DNA of 64,000 bases from Pegoplata infirma (Eukaryota; Arthropoda; Insecta; Diptera; Anthomyiidae), in assembly GCA_963921195.1 (NCBI GenBank), contig OY992537.1, forward strand, positions 98,414,736 through 98,478,735, in the 5' to 3' direction. Under the pieces are notes generated by a model. That model ran no database searches and was not told where the DNA came from. It saw only the letters and a list, made by a program, of their open reading frames with translations. Of the stretch, positions 11,215 through 22,667 are shown piece by piece. The position numbers and the translations under genes were made by a program. Numbering within the stretch: the stretch's first letter is position 1; each line of letters begins with the position of its first letter.

Positions 11215-12440
11215 GAAATTTAATTCGCCTTACGGAAAATAATTCCACTAATTTTACTGTGGTGCTTTTTATATTTCCTTAAATAATGGTCCCAGAAAAT
11301 TGAAATTTGGAACGTAGAATTCTTCAACGGGGGAAAAAACATTCTAAAACAATCACTTTCTGAAAATTCCAATTCGAAGGGGACAAAAGGGCGGAAAAAA
11401 GGGAACAAGCGGTACTTTTTTTAATCGTACTTTGGTACTTTTTCTAATCGTCTTTGAAAAAAAAAACATTCTAAAACAAGCACTTATTGAAAATTTCAAT
11501 TCTTAGAGTACAAAAAATTTGGAAAGTAGGACCTCTAGCGGAAAAAGGGCACAAGAAGTGTAATTTGATACTTTTTTAACGTCTTTGACTACGAAGCCAA
11601 AACGGTAAAAAATTGTACTCAGGTACTTTTTATCTTTCCCGAAATATGGAATGTAGGATCTTCCTTCTAGCGGGAAAAAGGGCACAAGAAGTTTAATTAG
11701 GTACTTTTTATAGTCTTTGAAAAAAAAACATTCTAAAACAAGCACTTTTTGAAAATTCCAATAATTAGAGGACGAAAAGGGTAAAAAATTGTACTCTGGT
11801 ACTTTATATATTTCCAGATATTTGGATAGTAGGATCCTCTAGCGAAAAGGGCACAAGAAGAATAATTTGGTACTTTTTTAACGTCTTTGAAAAAAAAAAA
11901 AACATTATAAAACATAGGGGGCCAAAAGGGAAACAAATTGTACTCTGGTACATTTTATGTTTCCCGAAATTTGGAATGTAGGATCTTCTAGCGGGAAAAA
12001 AGCCACAAAAAGTGTAAATTTGTACTATTTTATCGTCTTTGAAAAAAAAACATGCTAAAACAAGCACTTTTTGAAAATTCCAATTCTTATGGGACTAAAA
12101 GGGTAAAAAATTGTACTTTGGTACTTACAATTAGTATATTTCCTGAAATTTGGAAAGTAGGATCCTCTAGCGGAAAAGGGGTTCAAGAAGTGTAATTTGG
12201 TACTGTTTTATCGTCTTTGAAAACAAACATTCCAAACTAGCGCTTTTTGAAAATTCTAATTCTTAGGGGGCCAAAACGGAAACAAATTGTACTCTGGTAC
12301 TTTTTATATTTCCCGAAATTTAGAATGTAGGATCTTCTAGCAGAAAAAACGGCACAAGGAGTGTAATTGGGTACTTTTTTATCGTCTTTTTGAAAATTCC
12401 AATTCTTAGGGGACAAAAAGGGTAAAAAATTGTACTCTGG
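11215..12440. repeat. Degenerate tandem array, units ~130-190 bp
   Basis: At least six units share a block with ggtactttttatatttcc, then gaaatttggaatgtaggatc, then tctagcgg, then aaagggcacaagaagtgtaa. The 'tctagc' landmark falls near 11532, 11667, 11836, 11985, 12174 and 12337, so unit length varies. Overlapping minus-strand ORFs of 62-87 codons here all encode variants of one low-complexity peptide and are by-products of the repeat. The array resumes at 13423. Confidence 0.8.
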
Positions 12441-12454
12441 TAATATTAAAGTTA

Positions 12455-12870
12455 AAAGTAGAGTAGAAGTCACGTGATTTGCGGGATTCACGTGAATCAC
12501 GCGTGAGTCTGAGTGATTTTCATTTCAATCACGTGATAGTGAGTGAGCGTGAGTTGAAAAAAAATCTGAGTGAGTGATTAGTGAGTGAGTCATTTATTTT
12601 TTGCGTGATTAGATTTTTTGATTTGCTCAATTTATTTTTCAGTTTTCGTATAAAATTTTTTTTTGGAGTTTTTTTAATTTTTTGGTAAGAAAGTTTTTTT
12701 GCGTGAGTAGATTTTGCATGATTCACGCGTGCGCGTGATTGAATTTTGCGTGAGTCACGCGTGAGCGTGAATAAGTTTTTTATTACTCACGTGAATAGTG
12801 AGTGAGTGTGAGTAAAAAATAAATTGCGTGAGTGATTAGTAAGTGATTCGATTATTTGCTGTTTGTTTGA
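12455..12870. mobile_element. Relict of CACGTG/GTGAGTG MITE
   Basis: Dense gtgagtg, cacgtg and tcacgcgtgag motifs as in the element at 889-1443, but without intact TIRs or target duplication. It sits inside the degenerate array, followed directly by the TATACCCTCC-family copy. Confidence 0.6.
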
Positions 12871-12872
12871 AA

Positions 12873-13422
12873 ACAAGTGAGAGTGTTACATTCGGCTGTG
12901 CCGAATCTTTTATACCCTCCAAAATGTAAAAAAAACAATATAAAAAAAAATCCAGGGGCGTCTTTCTTTTTGGGGGGGGGGGTTAGTGGGAGACATTAGG
13001 GACACCTTCCCCTTGTGATTTTGAACTTCTTTTGAGATAAGAATGTTGCATTTGCTTAGCAAAAGTACAAAAAACCCTTAAAAAAATGCGGTTTTTCTTA
13101 GGTTGGTTTAGTTCTCCAAGGGGGAACTTTTTTCCCCTTGGTCCGATTTTGCCCATTTCCGAACTTAACCTGCCTAGGAATATAAGACATATTCGTGCCA
13201 AACTTCGGAAGTTTAGCTCTTTTATTTTGGACTGTATCGTGTCTTCTACAGACGGACAGACGGATAGACGGACAGACGGACGGACGGACATCGCTAGAAT
13301 GTCTTAGAATCGATCACTGATCAATAAAATATATACTTTATGGGGTCCTAGACCGATATTTCGATGCGTTACACACGGAATGACAAAGTGAGTATACCCC
13401 CATACTGTGGTTGGAGGGTATA
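12873..13422 (-). mobile_element. TATACCCTCC-family element, copy 1
   Basis: About 550 bp. One end has a short hairpin, attcggctgtgccgaat, next to tataccctcca; the other ends in tggttggagggtata. Inside are a (gacgga)n run at about 13252-13290 and the landmark catcgctagaatgtctta. An inverted copy with the same parts is at 26651-27192. Superfamily not assigned and no target duplication evident. Overlapping ORFs (12983-13291, 13086-13307) are not supported as genes because they include the simple repeat. Confidence 0.75.
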
Positions 13423-13645
13423 AAAAGGGCACAAAAAGTGTAATTTGGTACTTTTTTATCGTCTTAAAAAAAAAAACATTCTAAAGCAAGCACTTTTTGA
13501 AAATTCCAATTTTTAGGGAACAAAATAGGTAAAAAATTGTACTCTGGTATTTTATATATATTTCAAGAAATTTGGAAAGTGGAATCCTCTAGCGGAAAAA
13601 GGGACTCAAAAAGTGTAATTTGGTACTTTTTATCGTCTTTGAACT
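13423..13645. repeat. Continuation of the 11215-12440 array
   Basis: The sequence resumes with aaagggcacaaaaagtgtaa and carries one more 'cctctagcgg' unit at about 13585. The two preceding elements therefore inserted into, or next to, an already existing array. Confidence 0.7.
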
Positions 13646-14170
13646 TTAAAATGTACTTTTTGGCAACACCGATTTTAATGGGGTACAAAATTTTACTATC
13701 TCGTGAAATAATGGTTCTAGAAACTAAGAATTTGACACATAGAGCCACCTTGTGGAAGAAGAATTCAGAGAAAAGTATTTTTGAAATTAATATAAATATA
13801 AATGTCTTGCGACCCATTATATTTAATAAATTTGATGCGCTGAACACGAATATCATATGAAAAAATTAAAATCGGTCGAACGGTTTTCGAGATATCGCTA
13901 TTTGAAATATCTCGAAAACCGTTCAACCGATTTTAATTTTTCTTATGGTATTCGTGTTCAGCGCATCAAAGTTAATATAAATATTTTGAAAAATATATTT
14001 TTTCTTTTTTTAAATTCAAAAATCCAAAACTTTCAGTCACCGGGCTCCACGGGTTATTTAATCAGATCCTTAACTTTGTACCTCATAACTTTTAGGTCTA
14101 GTAGAAAAAAAATTCCCGGACACTTAGGAAAATCAAAAGTTGAAGAAAAAATGGCACTTTAATGTCTCAT
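13646..14170. repeat. Two head-to-head copies of the GATATCGC dispersed repeat
   Basis: An inverted repeat at about 13826-13968 pairs tttgatgcgctgaacacgaa and cgaacggttttcgagatatc on the left with their complements on the right, the centre being a few bases near gctatttg. The right-hand copy then runs on in reverse to about 14165 through the 'gggctccacgggttattta' region. Two copies have joined back to back. Confidence 0.75.
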
Positions 14171-14179
14171 GGTCAGAGA

Positions 14180-14320
14180 ATGGTTAAGTTCGTAAATGGG
14201 CAAAGTCGGACCAGGGAAAAAAGTTCCCCCTAAAGAACTAAACTATGAAAAACGGCACTTTTTAAAATATTTTTTTTTGTATATTTGTTAAACAAATAAA
14301 ACATTTTTATGCTAGAAAAA
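14180..14320 (-). mobile_element. TATACCCTCC-family fragment, left part
   Basis: Contains gtcggaccagggaaaaaagt and ccccctaaagaactaaact, which match the interior of the copy at 26651-27192. Later sequence and a hAT-like MITE (14441) separate it from its continuation near 14950-15000 (aacatttatcgcgatgg). Confidence 0.6.
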
Positions 14321-14440
14321 GTCCTGTACTTGGACCCAGGGGATAAAAAAATTTGTTTTTTTTCGACCCGTCCCCTTTTGTGGGCGTTGATTCAAAAAAT
14401 ATTATAAATAATGGTAAAATAGTCTTATATGGGCACATAC

Positions 14441-14945
14441 TAGAGTCCGACCGAAACCAGAAAGAGATATTCGCCAAAAAGAGATATTCGGCCGAAACCG
14501 AACCGAAAACGAAACTTAAAAAAATACCGTCTGGCATGAATAAAATCTTTAAAACAATTTTTTAAAGATAAAATATACAGGACTTAATGTTTTGAAACCA
14601 TAGTAATTCTTGTATTTATAAAAAAAAAATATTTTTTTAAAAAACTTGCAAAAAAAATTATAAATTTCATAGTAGATTGAGAGAAAAAAAATATTTGAAC
14701 TGTCACAGTATTAGTACATTTATTGGACAATTTTGCTTCTTTTTGTTCAAGTGAACTGAAAAAAGTAAATTGGAACACGAAATTATAAAATTTAGAGACT
14801 TTTTTACATATTTTTTAAAATACCAAAAAGTTTCGGTTTCGGCTTATATTCGGCCAAAATTTTGCCGAATACCGAATAGAGGGCAAAACCCCATTATTCG
14901 GCCAAAACCGAGACCGAGACCGAAACCGAATATTCGGTCGGAATT
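14441..14945. mobile_element. hAT-like MITE, CCGAATATTCGG family, damaged right end
   Basis: The left TIR TAGAGTCCGACCGA is intact. The right end reads tattcggtcggaattt instead of the expected complement, and no 8-bp duplication is found. The interior aligns throughout with 8024-8547 (for example taccaaaaagtttcggtttc in both), including the spacer between the two sets of subterminal repeats. Confidence 0.75.
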
Positions 14946-16010
14946 TGTTAACATTTATCGCGATGGAAAAGGTGCCTTCTATACATCCTCCAACGTCCTT
15001 CATCGTTATATCCTCTTTGCCAGGACTTAGAACATTTTGAAAACAATTTTCAAAACTCCGAAAATTTTTCACAAAAAAAATTGTTTTCTAAAAACATTTT
15101 TAATAAATTTTTTTACTTAAAAACGCAAAAAATATGCAAAAAAAATTTTGCCTGGAAATTTTTAAAAAATTAAGATTTCAAATTTCACCTTTTACAAACC
15201 TCTCTAATTTTACAAAATTTTTGTTCTTTATGTTTAACATTGACTTGTCTTTATTTTTTGTCTCTTCACTGAAGATTAACTAAAGTCAAAGACTTATTTA
15301 AACTGACATTAAAAACATGATCAAAATGCAAAAAAAATTAAATTAAATCAAATGAAATCAAAGTATCGACAATCCAAAAGAAAAGATTTTAAAATTTCAA
15401 ATTCAAAATAACAACATCAACAAAAAGAACTGAATAATTTTAAAACAACAAGATCAACTCTAGAGGAAGAAGAGTTAGTTTATTTATACATACGTTAAAG
15501 TAGCAATCCGGAAAAAAAATATAACAACACGATGAAAAACAAGAAAAAGAGTTTGAGCTGTCACTAGTGCAGGTGTAAACTGTCAATAAATGTAGTAAAT
15601 TGACCATTCAACTGTTGAGACTAAGCAATAAAGATGTCTAAAGATCAAGCTATATTGGACTATTGGAAACTATTTTAAACAACTTTACAAAAAGAAAAGA
15701 AAAAACAAGTAAGAAATTAATAGGCGGTCAATACAGACATTATAATACGCTACACCAGTGCATGCGGGAATAATAAATGCCCAGAACAATAAATAAAGCG
15801 GTTCCTGTTACATTTCATTCGTTCCCAGTTCTATTTCATTTCCAAAATACACTTTTTTGCCCTCATAGCATCACAACTTTATAAAAAATACTTTTGTCAG
15901 AATGACTTTTCGCTGCACGATCCCACATTTTAAATTTCTAGTTCCATTATTTTAAAAGATAAAAAAAAGTACCAAAGTAAAATTGTTTTCTCTTTTTACT
16001 CTATTATAAT
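14946..16010. other. Mostly unassigned AT-rich sequence
   Basis: The first ~60 bp continue the TATACCCTCC-family fragment. The rest, to about 16010, has no ORF over 60 codons that is not low-complexity, no RNA gene and no clear repeat. Confidence 0.3.
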
Positions 16011-16150
16011 CTGAATTTTCAAAAGATACTTTTTCTTAATTTGTAAAAGGTACTTTTTCTGAATTTCCAAAAGGTACTTTTTTCTGAATTTCCAAAAGGT
16101 ACTTTTTTCTGATATTCCAAAAGGTACTGTTTCTGAATTACCAAAAGAAT
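16011..16150. repeat. Short tandem array, ~26-bp unit
   Basis: Five to six units of ggtactttttctgaatttcc followed by aaaa. The only ORF across it (16019-16243, minus) is repeat-derived. The 'ggtactttt' block recalls the array at 11215-12440. Confidence 0.75.
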
Positions 16151-16245
16151 AGTGATAGAGGGTATATATAAGTTTGTCATTCCGTTTGTAACACCTCGAA
16201 ACATTGCTCTAGGATCCCATAAAGTATATATGGGGCATTCCATGT
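16151..16245 (+). mobile_element. TATACCCTCC-family fragment (diverged)
   Basis: agagggtatatataagtttg, then tcattccgtttgtaacacct, then cccataaagtatatatgggg follow the same order as the end of the copy at 26651-27192. Short remnant only. Confidence 0.55.
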
Positions 16246-16309
16246 CAAATCGGACACTTTGAATTTTTTTTTTTTTAATTGTTTACAAATAACAGTTGGA
16301 GCAAATTTT

Positions 16310-16771
16310 TAGTGTCCGACCGAATATTTGGCTTCGGCCAAAAAGCACTATTCAGCCACTATTCGGCTTCGGCCACAATTTTGGCCAAATAGGCCAAATA
16401 CCGAATAATTGTATAATATTTGTGCTCACGTGTTGAAAAACACACTAAACTAACTTTGAATCACATTAGTAAGCCACAAAAACATTTTACTAAGTGTTTT
16501 TGCAACTAAAAACATTTTTTACATTAAAAAAAAATGTTCGGTCGAAAAAAATGTACACTCTAAAATATATTTTTTTACATAAATGTCCAAAAAAAAATTT
16601 TTTGCTTAAAATAAAATTATTTTAGACAACATTCTCATGCATTTGAGTATCCCGCCGAGTCGAGTTTTATTTTTTTCTTGTTTTTACTACATAAATATTT
16701 TTTTTTTTTCGGCTTCGGTTTGGCCGAATAGTGAAAATTTGGCCGAAAAAGGTGTATTCGGTCGGACGCTA
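16310..16771. mobile_element. hAT-like MITE, CGACCGAATA family (462 bp)
   Basis: TIR TAGTGTCCGACCGAATA at the left and its near-complement at the right (tattcggtcggacgcta), with a perfect 8-bp duplication caaatttt (16302-16309 and 16772-16779). Subterminal ttcggc/gccgaa motifs as in 8024-8547 but a different middle. No ORF. Confidence 0.88.
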
Positions 16772-16789
16772 CAAATTTTATAAAAATAT

Positions 16790-17235
16790 AATTTTGAATG
16801 GAAGCCTACTTAGGGAGTGGAGATAGGGCGTAGGTATGTTTTAAAAAAATTTTGTAGGGTAAAAATAAATGGGGGTCGCTCTCACTAATGACCCCTCTCG
16901 GACGCACCATTGGACCGGTAGAAGCTGATTAAAAAAACAAATTTACAAAAAATAAAAAAAAAATTGTATGGGGACCGCCTTAACAATTAGAGATAAAGGG
17001 TAGGTGTGTTCAGAGAAAATGTTTGGACTAAAACAATATTGTGGGTCGGTCATACATTTTGTTGCTCTAAGGGCACTATTAGGGCAGTTAGAGCGGATGG
17101 AGCAAATTTTAAAAAAATGTCGTTTTATGTGGGAGCCCCCTTAGAAATTGGAGATAGGGTATTAGTTTGTTCCAAAGAAATGTTAAGACGTAAAAAATAA
17201 TGGGGGTCGGTCTTATAAATGACCCCTCTATGACG
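16790..17235. repeat. Three degenerate tandem units of ~160 bp
   Basis: Each unit has 'ggag(c)ccccttag...ggagataggg...tagtgtgtt' followed by 'tgggggtcggtc...aatgacccctct..gacgcacc'. The 64-codon ORF at 17006-17200 spans two units and is not supported as a gene. Confidence 0.6.
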
Positions 17236-17746
17236 CACCAGATTTTTCTGCTAAAATCAGCAGATATTTCTGCTAAAATCAGATTTCTCTGCTGTCGAAC
17301 AACACACATGTTTAATAACTAAAACGCCAGATAAAAGCATAAGCTTCCGTAGCGTAGTGGTTAAGAAGTGTACTTTCAAATCGGAAGGTGGCGAGTTCGA
17401 TGCTGGCTGGCGGCGGATTTTTTTTTTTTTTTTTCTTGTTATATTTATTCACCTCTTATGACAGATATTTAGCAAACCGTGTCTGCTAAAATCAGCAGAT
17501 TTCTCATATGGCTCAAAATGGGTGTATTTTCAGCAGATTTTTCTGCTGATTGGACAGAGAATTTATTTTGAGTGTATAGACGGACATCACTAAATCGACT
17601 TAAAATCAATCCAAAATACTTTATAAGGTCCTGCCTTAACCGATCTTTCGAAGAGTAACAAACAGAATGACCTCTTAATATATACCTTCCATCACAAAGT
17701 GTAGGGTACACAAAAAAATCAATAGTGGAAGGCATATATATTAGAC
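17236..17746. repeat. CAGCAGATTTTTCTGCTGA repeat flanking a tRNA-like sequence
   Basis: Blocks of cagatttttctgctaaaatc occur on both sides (17240-17290 and 17480-17560) of the tRNA-like sequence at 17342-17415. From about 17578 to 17700 a diverged TATACCCTCC-family remnant follows (gacggacatcactaaatcga). Confidence 0.5.
17342..17415 (+). tRNA. tRNA-like sequence (probable pseudogene or SINE head)
   Basis: It has a good Pol III A box (tagcgtagtgg) and B-box-like element (gagttcgatgc) at tRNA spacing, and an anticodon-loop-like ctttcaa. The acceptor arms (gcttccg and the 3' tggcggc) pair only partly, and the anticodon stem carries mismatches. A 17-nt T run follows directly, a possible Pol III stop. 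It may be a decayed tRNA or the head of a tRNA-derived SINE. Confidence 0.4.
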
Positions 17747-18856
17747 TAGAGTTTGCAAAACGATTAAAATCGTAATCGTAATCGCGATTAATCGCACCAA
17801 TTAATCGTAATCGTAATCGACAAAAAATCAGGCGATTACGATTAATCATTTTCTATAAAATGTATTGTTTTGATAACGAATTTAATATATAATATGGAAA
17901 ATTTCCTCCAAAAAAATTTGAAATTTTAAAAAAAGTTTAAAAATATAAATAATTTGCGATATTTTTTATTGATTTTGGCATGCTGAAACGAATATCAATT
18001 TTCTGAAATCGATTGCGCGTTCTTAGAGATATCGCTATTTAAAACTTGTCAAAAAATTTCCAAAAGTGACATTCCTAAGAAATTAAATTTTTTTTTTTCA
18101 TTGATCCTTATAAAACTTGAAAAAAACTGTTATTTAAACTTGATTTAAGCCAAATCGGATAATTTAAAACCGTGCAGCTTTTCAATCGAATTTTTAAATT
18201 TTTCGAAAATTTTCCAAAAATCAAAAGTTTTGATTGAAAGGTGCCACACACAGGTTCAAATGATCGGATTCGACTCAAATTAAAATGAAAGTTCGACTCA
18301 AGCTTAGGGGAATGTTTAGATTTAAAAGAAAACAAATTTTAATGTTGGGAAACCGAAATTTTTTGCAAATTTCGAACTATATCTCCAAACCGCTTGACCA
18401 AATTTATTTTTATTTTTTTTATTCACATTTTTTCAAAAATCTAAAACTTTAATCGCCGCTACGGGTTTTGTACCACATACATAAATATATTGTACTCGAT
18501 TCGGGGGCACTCTTTCACCATTCACCTAATTTTGAAAAATTTTATATCCTTTCGAATTTTAAGATTTTTAAATTTTTATCGTGTAATTATTGAAAATATT
18601 AAAATTCGAAAGAATAAAAAATTTTTAAAAATTAGGTGAATGGTGAAAAAGTGCTCCCGGATCGAGCACTTTATATGTTAAAAATATTAATTTGTGTGTT
18701 TTCATACGTTTGGAAATTTGAATTTTAAAACATTTTTTTATAAATCTATTGCAATTCAATTTATTTAAAAATTCGATTAATCGATAATCGCGATTAACGG
18801 CGATTTTTTTAATCGTAATCGCGATTATGAGATATCTCGATTATTTGCAAACTCTA
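17747..18856. mobile_element. hAT-like element with ATCGTAATCG subterminal repeats (1,110 bp)
   Basis: TIR TAGAGTTTGCAAA on both ends and a perfect 8-bp duplication tattagac (17739-17746 and 18857-18864). Both ends carry clusters of cgattaatcg/aatcgtaatc. Inside are a dispersed GATATCGC-type repeat copy (about 18000-18420) and an inverted repeat with ~70-bp arms (18496-18668; aggtgaatggtg and complement). No transposase coding. Confidence 0.88.
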
Positions 18857-18864
18857 TATTAGAC

Positions 18865-19365
18865 AGTCTAAGCAAATGAAAAATTTAGAATTTCCTGGTA
18901 TGGATGAACAAAAAAAAAAAAAACAAGACAAGACAACAAAGAACGAAACGATAAGAAGGAGGAGTAGGATGTAGCCAGGTTTTTGTAGACACGTTTTTGC
19001 ATATTAAAAATAGTTGGGTGAGCAGGTTCATTGGAATAAAATAAATGATCTCTTCTGCAAAAAAAAAAAAAAACTTGTCCAACGGGACTTTAGACTTCTT
19101 TTTTAGAAATTACTTACTCTATAAATTACAATAAGAAATTCAAATAATGAAAATGTGGCAACTTTTGAAAGTTGTTGATTTCTATAGAAAGTTTTTGTGT
19201 TGAAAGTTTATCGATTGAGTGACTTGAATGGGTGGATGGCTGTTTTGTGTATAGGTTTTGAAGTTCGAAAAGTGTGGGCAAAAAAATATTTAGAATTCAG
19301 GTAGTGTTTCAGGTAGTTTTACAGGTAGTTTTTCTGATTTTTTGGAAACTTTTGGTTGGGTTAAC
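18865..19365. other. Unassigned, apparently single-copy
   Basis: No repeats from elsewhere in the window and no convincing ORF. A short caggtagtttt triplication lies near 19300-19340. Confidence 0.3.
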
Positions 19366-19950
19366 TGAAAATTTATTTTAAAAATTCAAAAAAATTTTAA
19401 TTGAAATTCAGAAAATCTTAATTTAAATCCCGAAATAATCTAATAAAATTCAGAAAAGCTTAATTTAAATTCAGGAAAGCTCAATTTAAATTCAGGAAAG
19501 CTCAATTTAAATTCAGGAAAGCTCAATTTAAATTCAGGAAAGCTCAATTTCAATTTAGAAATCCCAACCAAAAAAGCTCAAATGAAATACTGAAAAAAAA
19601 CCTAATTAAAATTCACAAAAGCTTAAATTAAATTCGGAAAATCCCAATTAAAATTCAGAAAAGCAAAATTAAAATTCGGGAAATTCCATTTAAATTCAGT
19701 AAAAGCCCATTAAAATTTAGTTAGATCCGATTGGAACTTAAAAAAATCCAAGTGAAAATCAAAAAAGCTCAATTTAAGTTCAGAAAACCCAATTAAAATT
19801 TACATAAGTCAAATAATAATTAAAAAGCTCAATTGAAAAACTAAAAAAGCTCTGTTAAAGTTTTGTAAAGCCCAATAGAAAAACCAGAAACTCCCAATTT
19901 AAATTCGAAAAAAATTTCTAAAGCAAATTTATATGAAATTTTCAGAACTT
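19366..19950. repeat. Degenerate ~21-bp tandem array
   Basis: Units like ttaaattcaggaaagctcaa repeat, nearly perfectly at 19470-19550 and loosely on both sides. The same unit type forms the array at 38455-38918, so it is dispersed as well as tandem. Confidence 0.75.
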
Positions 19951-19955
19951 AATTT

Positions 19956-20321
19956 CCCTAGTAAAAATATTATGCTAATTTTACTAAATAGATCTAATTT
20001 GATCCGTAAAATGGTTGTATCAAATAATATCTAATTGTATTACTTTAGATAAAAAAATATAAAAATTGATACAATTTGATCCTGAATTTGGTCAAATCTA
20101 ATTAGATCAAATTGATCTTATAATATCTATTTTTATATAATTTGATGAGCAAAACCAAAATACGAATCTAATCATATATGGAGCAATATCTAACCATATA
20201 AAGTGGATCAACCGTATCAAAGTGATAGATAAAATTTTATATAAATTTATACGGAAGCATATTAACTCATATAAGATTGTATCAAATTATATATGATTAG
20301 ACCAGAAAATTTTTACTCGGG
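19956..20321. mobile_element. CCCGAG-TIR element, inverted copy
   Basis: Starts ccctagtaaaaat, ends tttttactcggg, with a 2-bp direct repeat TT on each side (19954-19955 and 20322-20323). It is the reverse complement of the copy at 8683-9048 over nearly its whole length and gives an intact reference for the family. Confidence 0.8.
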
Positions 20322-20340
20322 TTCCGATTTCCAGTTACCA

Positions 20341-20914
20341 CACTCAAAAAAACAACTTGTAAAACGACAAGAAAAGTTTGTAACTTTTTTTTGCTACCTC
20401 CAATTTGACAAAAATTCCTTGTAATCTTACAAGCTTTTAACCAATACTTTTATAATTTTACAAGCTTTTTACCAATAAAATTCTTAACTTACAAATTTTT
20501 TGAAGCGATAAAATTTACAAGGAGGTTTCGTGTTTTTACTAGATTTTTTGCTATTTCCTATTTTACGAGAATTCCTAGTAGAATTACGAGCTTTTTCTTA
20601 ATTTTACAAGATTTTTACCAATTAATCTGTTAATTTACAACTTTTTTGGCGCAATAAAACTTACAAGGAAATCTCGTGAATTTACTAGATTTTTTTTTGT
20701 AAAAAAACTTTGGAAATTTGTAAAATTACAAAAAAAATTGTAAAATTACAAAAAAAGTTGTAAAATTACAAAAAAAAATTGTAAAATTACAAAAAAAAAA
20801 TTTAAATTTCGATCGAAAATTATTTGTTAAAAAACAAGAAATTGTCAAATATTGGTAAAATGTGATTACGAGGTTTTTTCTAGTAATTTGACAAGTTTTC
20901 TTTTTTTTGTGCGG
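20341..20914. mobile_element. MITE with CACTCAAAAAAA-type ends
   Basis: Left end cactcaaaaaaacaacttgt; right end acaagttttctttttttt followed by gtg. The interior is made of 'cttgtaaaattac', 'ctagtaaatt' and complements. A second copy in opposite orientation is at 37378-37907, where the flanking TA duplication is clearer. Confidence 0.65.
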
Positions 20915-21315
20915 GAATCAAAAAAGGTGGGATAATTCAAACCCTAATTGTATGTGTAGCTTGTTTATCATTTTAATAGTTAAGAACGGAAATCTCAATA
21001 ATTTTTTTTAGTTCAACTCAAATTTTTTTTTTGCTTCATCTTGCTTAGTTGAATATGTTTTTATTAATAAATGTTGATTTTTATAGTTTTCAATAGATTT
21101 TCAAATAAATTAATTCCTGTTATACAACTAACCCAATTAAAATTTACACATTTAGTTTTGCTTGACAGACAGACAAAATTAACAACTTTGCGATCAGTTT
21201 GATTTTACTATGAGGAAGTGTTGAAATAAAATTTGATGTTTAAAATACAACAATTATGAGCACGAAGAAGAGTAAAAAAAAATATTTAAATTTAAAAAAA
21301 ATAATGGAATAGAAT
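20915..21315. other. Unassigned AT-rich sequence
   Basis: No gene, RNA or repeat boundary recognised. Confidence 0.3.
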
Positions 21316-21690
21316 CAGGGTTGGCAACCGATACCCACCTAGAATAACGGCATTTGGCTATTGTACCGCAACCAATAAAGATATGGACATTTTCAAAAGC
21401 AATTATGAAAGCTGATGAAATTTCTAATATTTTAAATGTGTCACTTCGTGTTTCTACCGTTTCATTTTCGAAATATAGGTCAATACCTTTATAATACCGT
21501 TTGAAACGGTATTATAACGGTATTGGCCTATATAACTAAAACGAACCGGTAGAAACTCGAAGTGACACATTTAAAATACTAGAAATTTCATCAGCTTTCA
21601 TAATCGCTTTTGAAAATGTCCATATCTTTATTTGTTTCGGTACAATAGCCAAATACCGTTATTCTAGGTGGGTATCGGTTGCCAACCCTG
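21316..21690. mobile_element. hAT-like fold-back MITE (375 bp, ~180-bp arms)
   Basis: TIR CAGGGTTGGCAACCGATAC continues as near-complete inverted arms to a centre near 21500 (accgtttgaaacggtat). A perfect 8-bp duplication aatagaat flanks it (21308-21315 and 21691-21698). A compact complete fold-back element; transcripts would form a long hairpin. Confidence 0.9.
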
Positions 21691-22660
21691 AATAGAATTG
21701 AAAAAATTACCGAAAATCTAAGAATTTAGAAAAAAAAAAATATTTCAGAATCAAAGAATAAGTTTGCTTAAATACCTTTCGGTATCTGTTTCTGATCTCA
21801 AATGTCAACAAACAGCTGAATTAAAGCATTTTGTACTTTTAGGTTATGTGGAATAAACCAAAATTTTTGAAGGTTCTGGTTATGTTCAGGCTATGAGTTT
21901 TTAAGTTGCTAAAGTAAAATTGGTATTCATAAGAAACTAAATCATAGAATCTGTATTTTTTTTTACAAATTTTTAATATTTCAATACTATTGTCGTCAAA
22001 AAATTCACATTTTTAACACAATAATATTTACATTTTCTATAAACAAAATACAAAAATTAAAAAAAAAAACTTTTTGTTTTGTGAACTCTCAAACAACCTT
22101 GCAGGGTCTAATATGAAAATCAAATAAATTTTTGCAAGTGCATATTTATATTTAAAAAATATAATTAAAAATAATAACTAAAGTAAATTTGCAATACTAC
22201 AGACAGAAATTGTATAAATATGCATATTTGTATATGCTATAACTAAATATGCTAAAAATATGGAAATAGATTAAGGTTTGAATTTGATATACAGTGATTA
22301 ATTACATGACTTACAACCGACAAAGTGTTTTTTCAAAAAAATTTTTTTTCTCTAAATAAAACTTAGGTATTTACCGAAAATTCAAAATACCTAAGTTTGT
22401 AAAGTTTACCAAAATTACCAAATTATAGGATGATTTGGAGGGGGTTCTCAAAACACCATTTTTTTAATTTTAAATTTATAATTTTTTTCTGCATTCATTA
22501 AGAACACCTTGGAGAAGAAAAATGTAAATTATGGCGGATATCCGTCGGGCCACTTTTCGGGAATCGTGGGGGGAAGTTAGCTGATTTCAAAGAAATGTGG
22601 GTTTTATAAATAATTTGGCTTTATAAATTCTTATAAATTACATTTTTGGAAAATTAATGC
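21691..22660. other. Mostly unassigned; one dispersed fragment
   Basis: Positions 21770-21860 match the 'cagccgaattaaagcatttt...taggttatgttgaat' unit of the 38919-40090 cluster. The remainder has no ORF, RNA or repeat I can support. It becomes more G-rich near 22440-22600 without coding potential. Confidence 0.35.
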
Positions 22661-22667
22661 ACTCAAA

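Noticed and set aside
13537..13860. 107-codon ORF (and 97-codon ORF opposite)
   Set aside because: Spans the edge of a tandem unit and a dispersed repeat; frames on both strands and no conserved motif.
17342..17415. Functional tRNA gene
   Set aside because: Boxes A and B are good but acceptor and anticodon stems are mispaired; listed only as tRNA-like.
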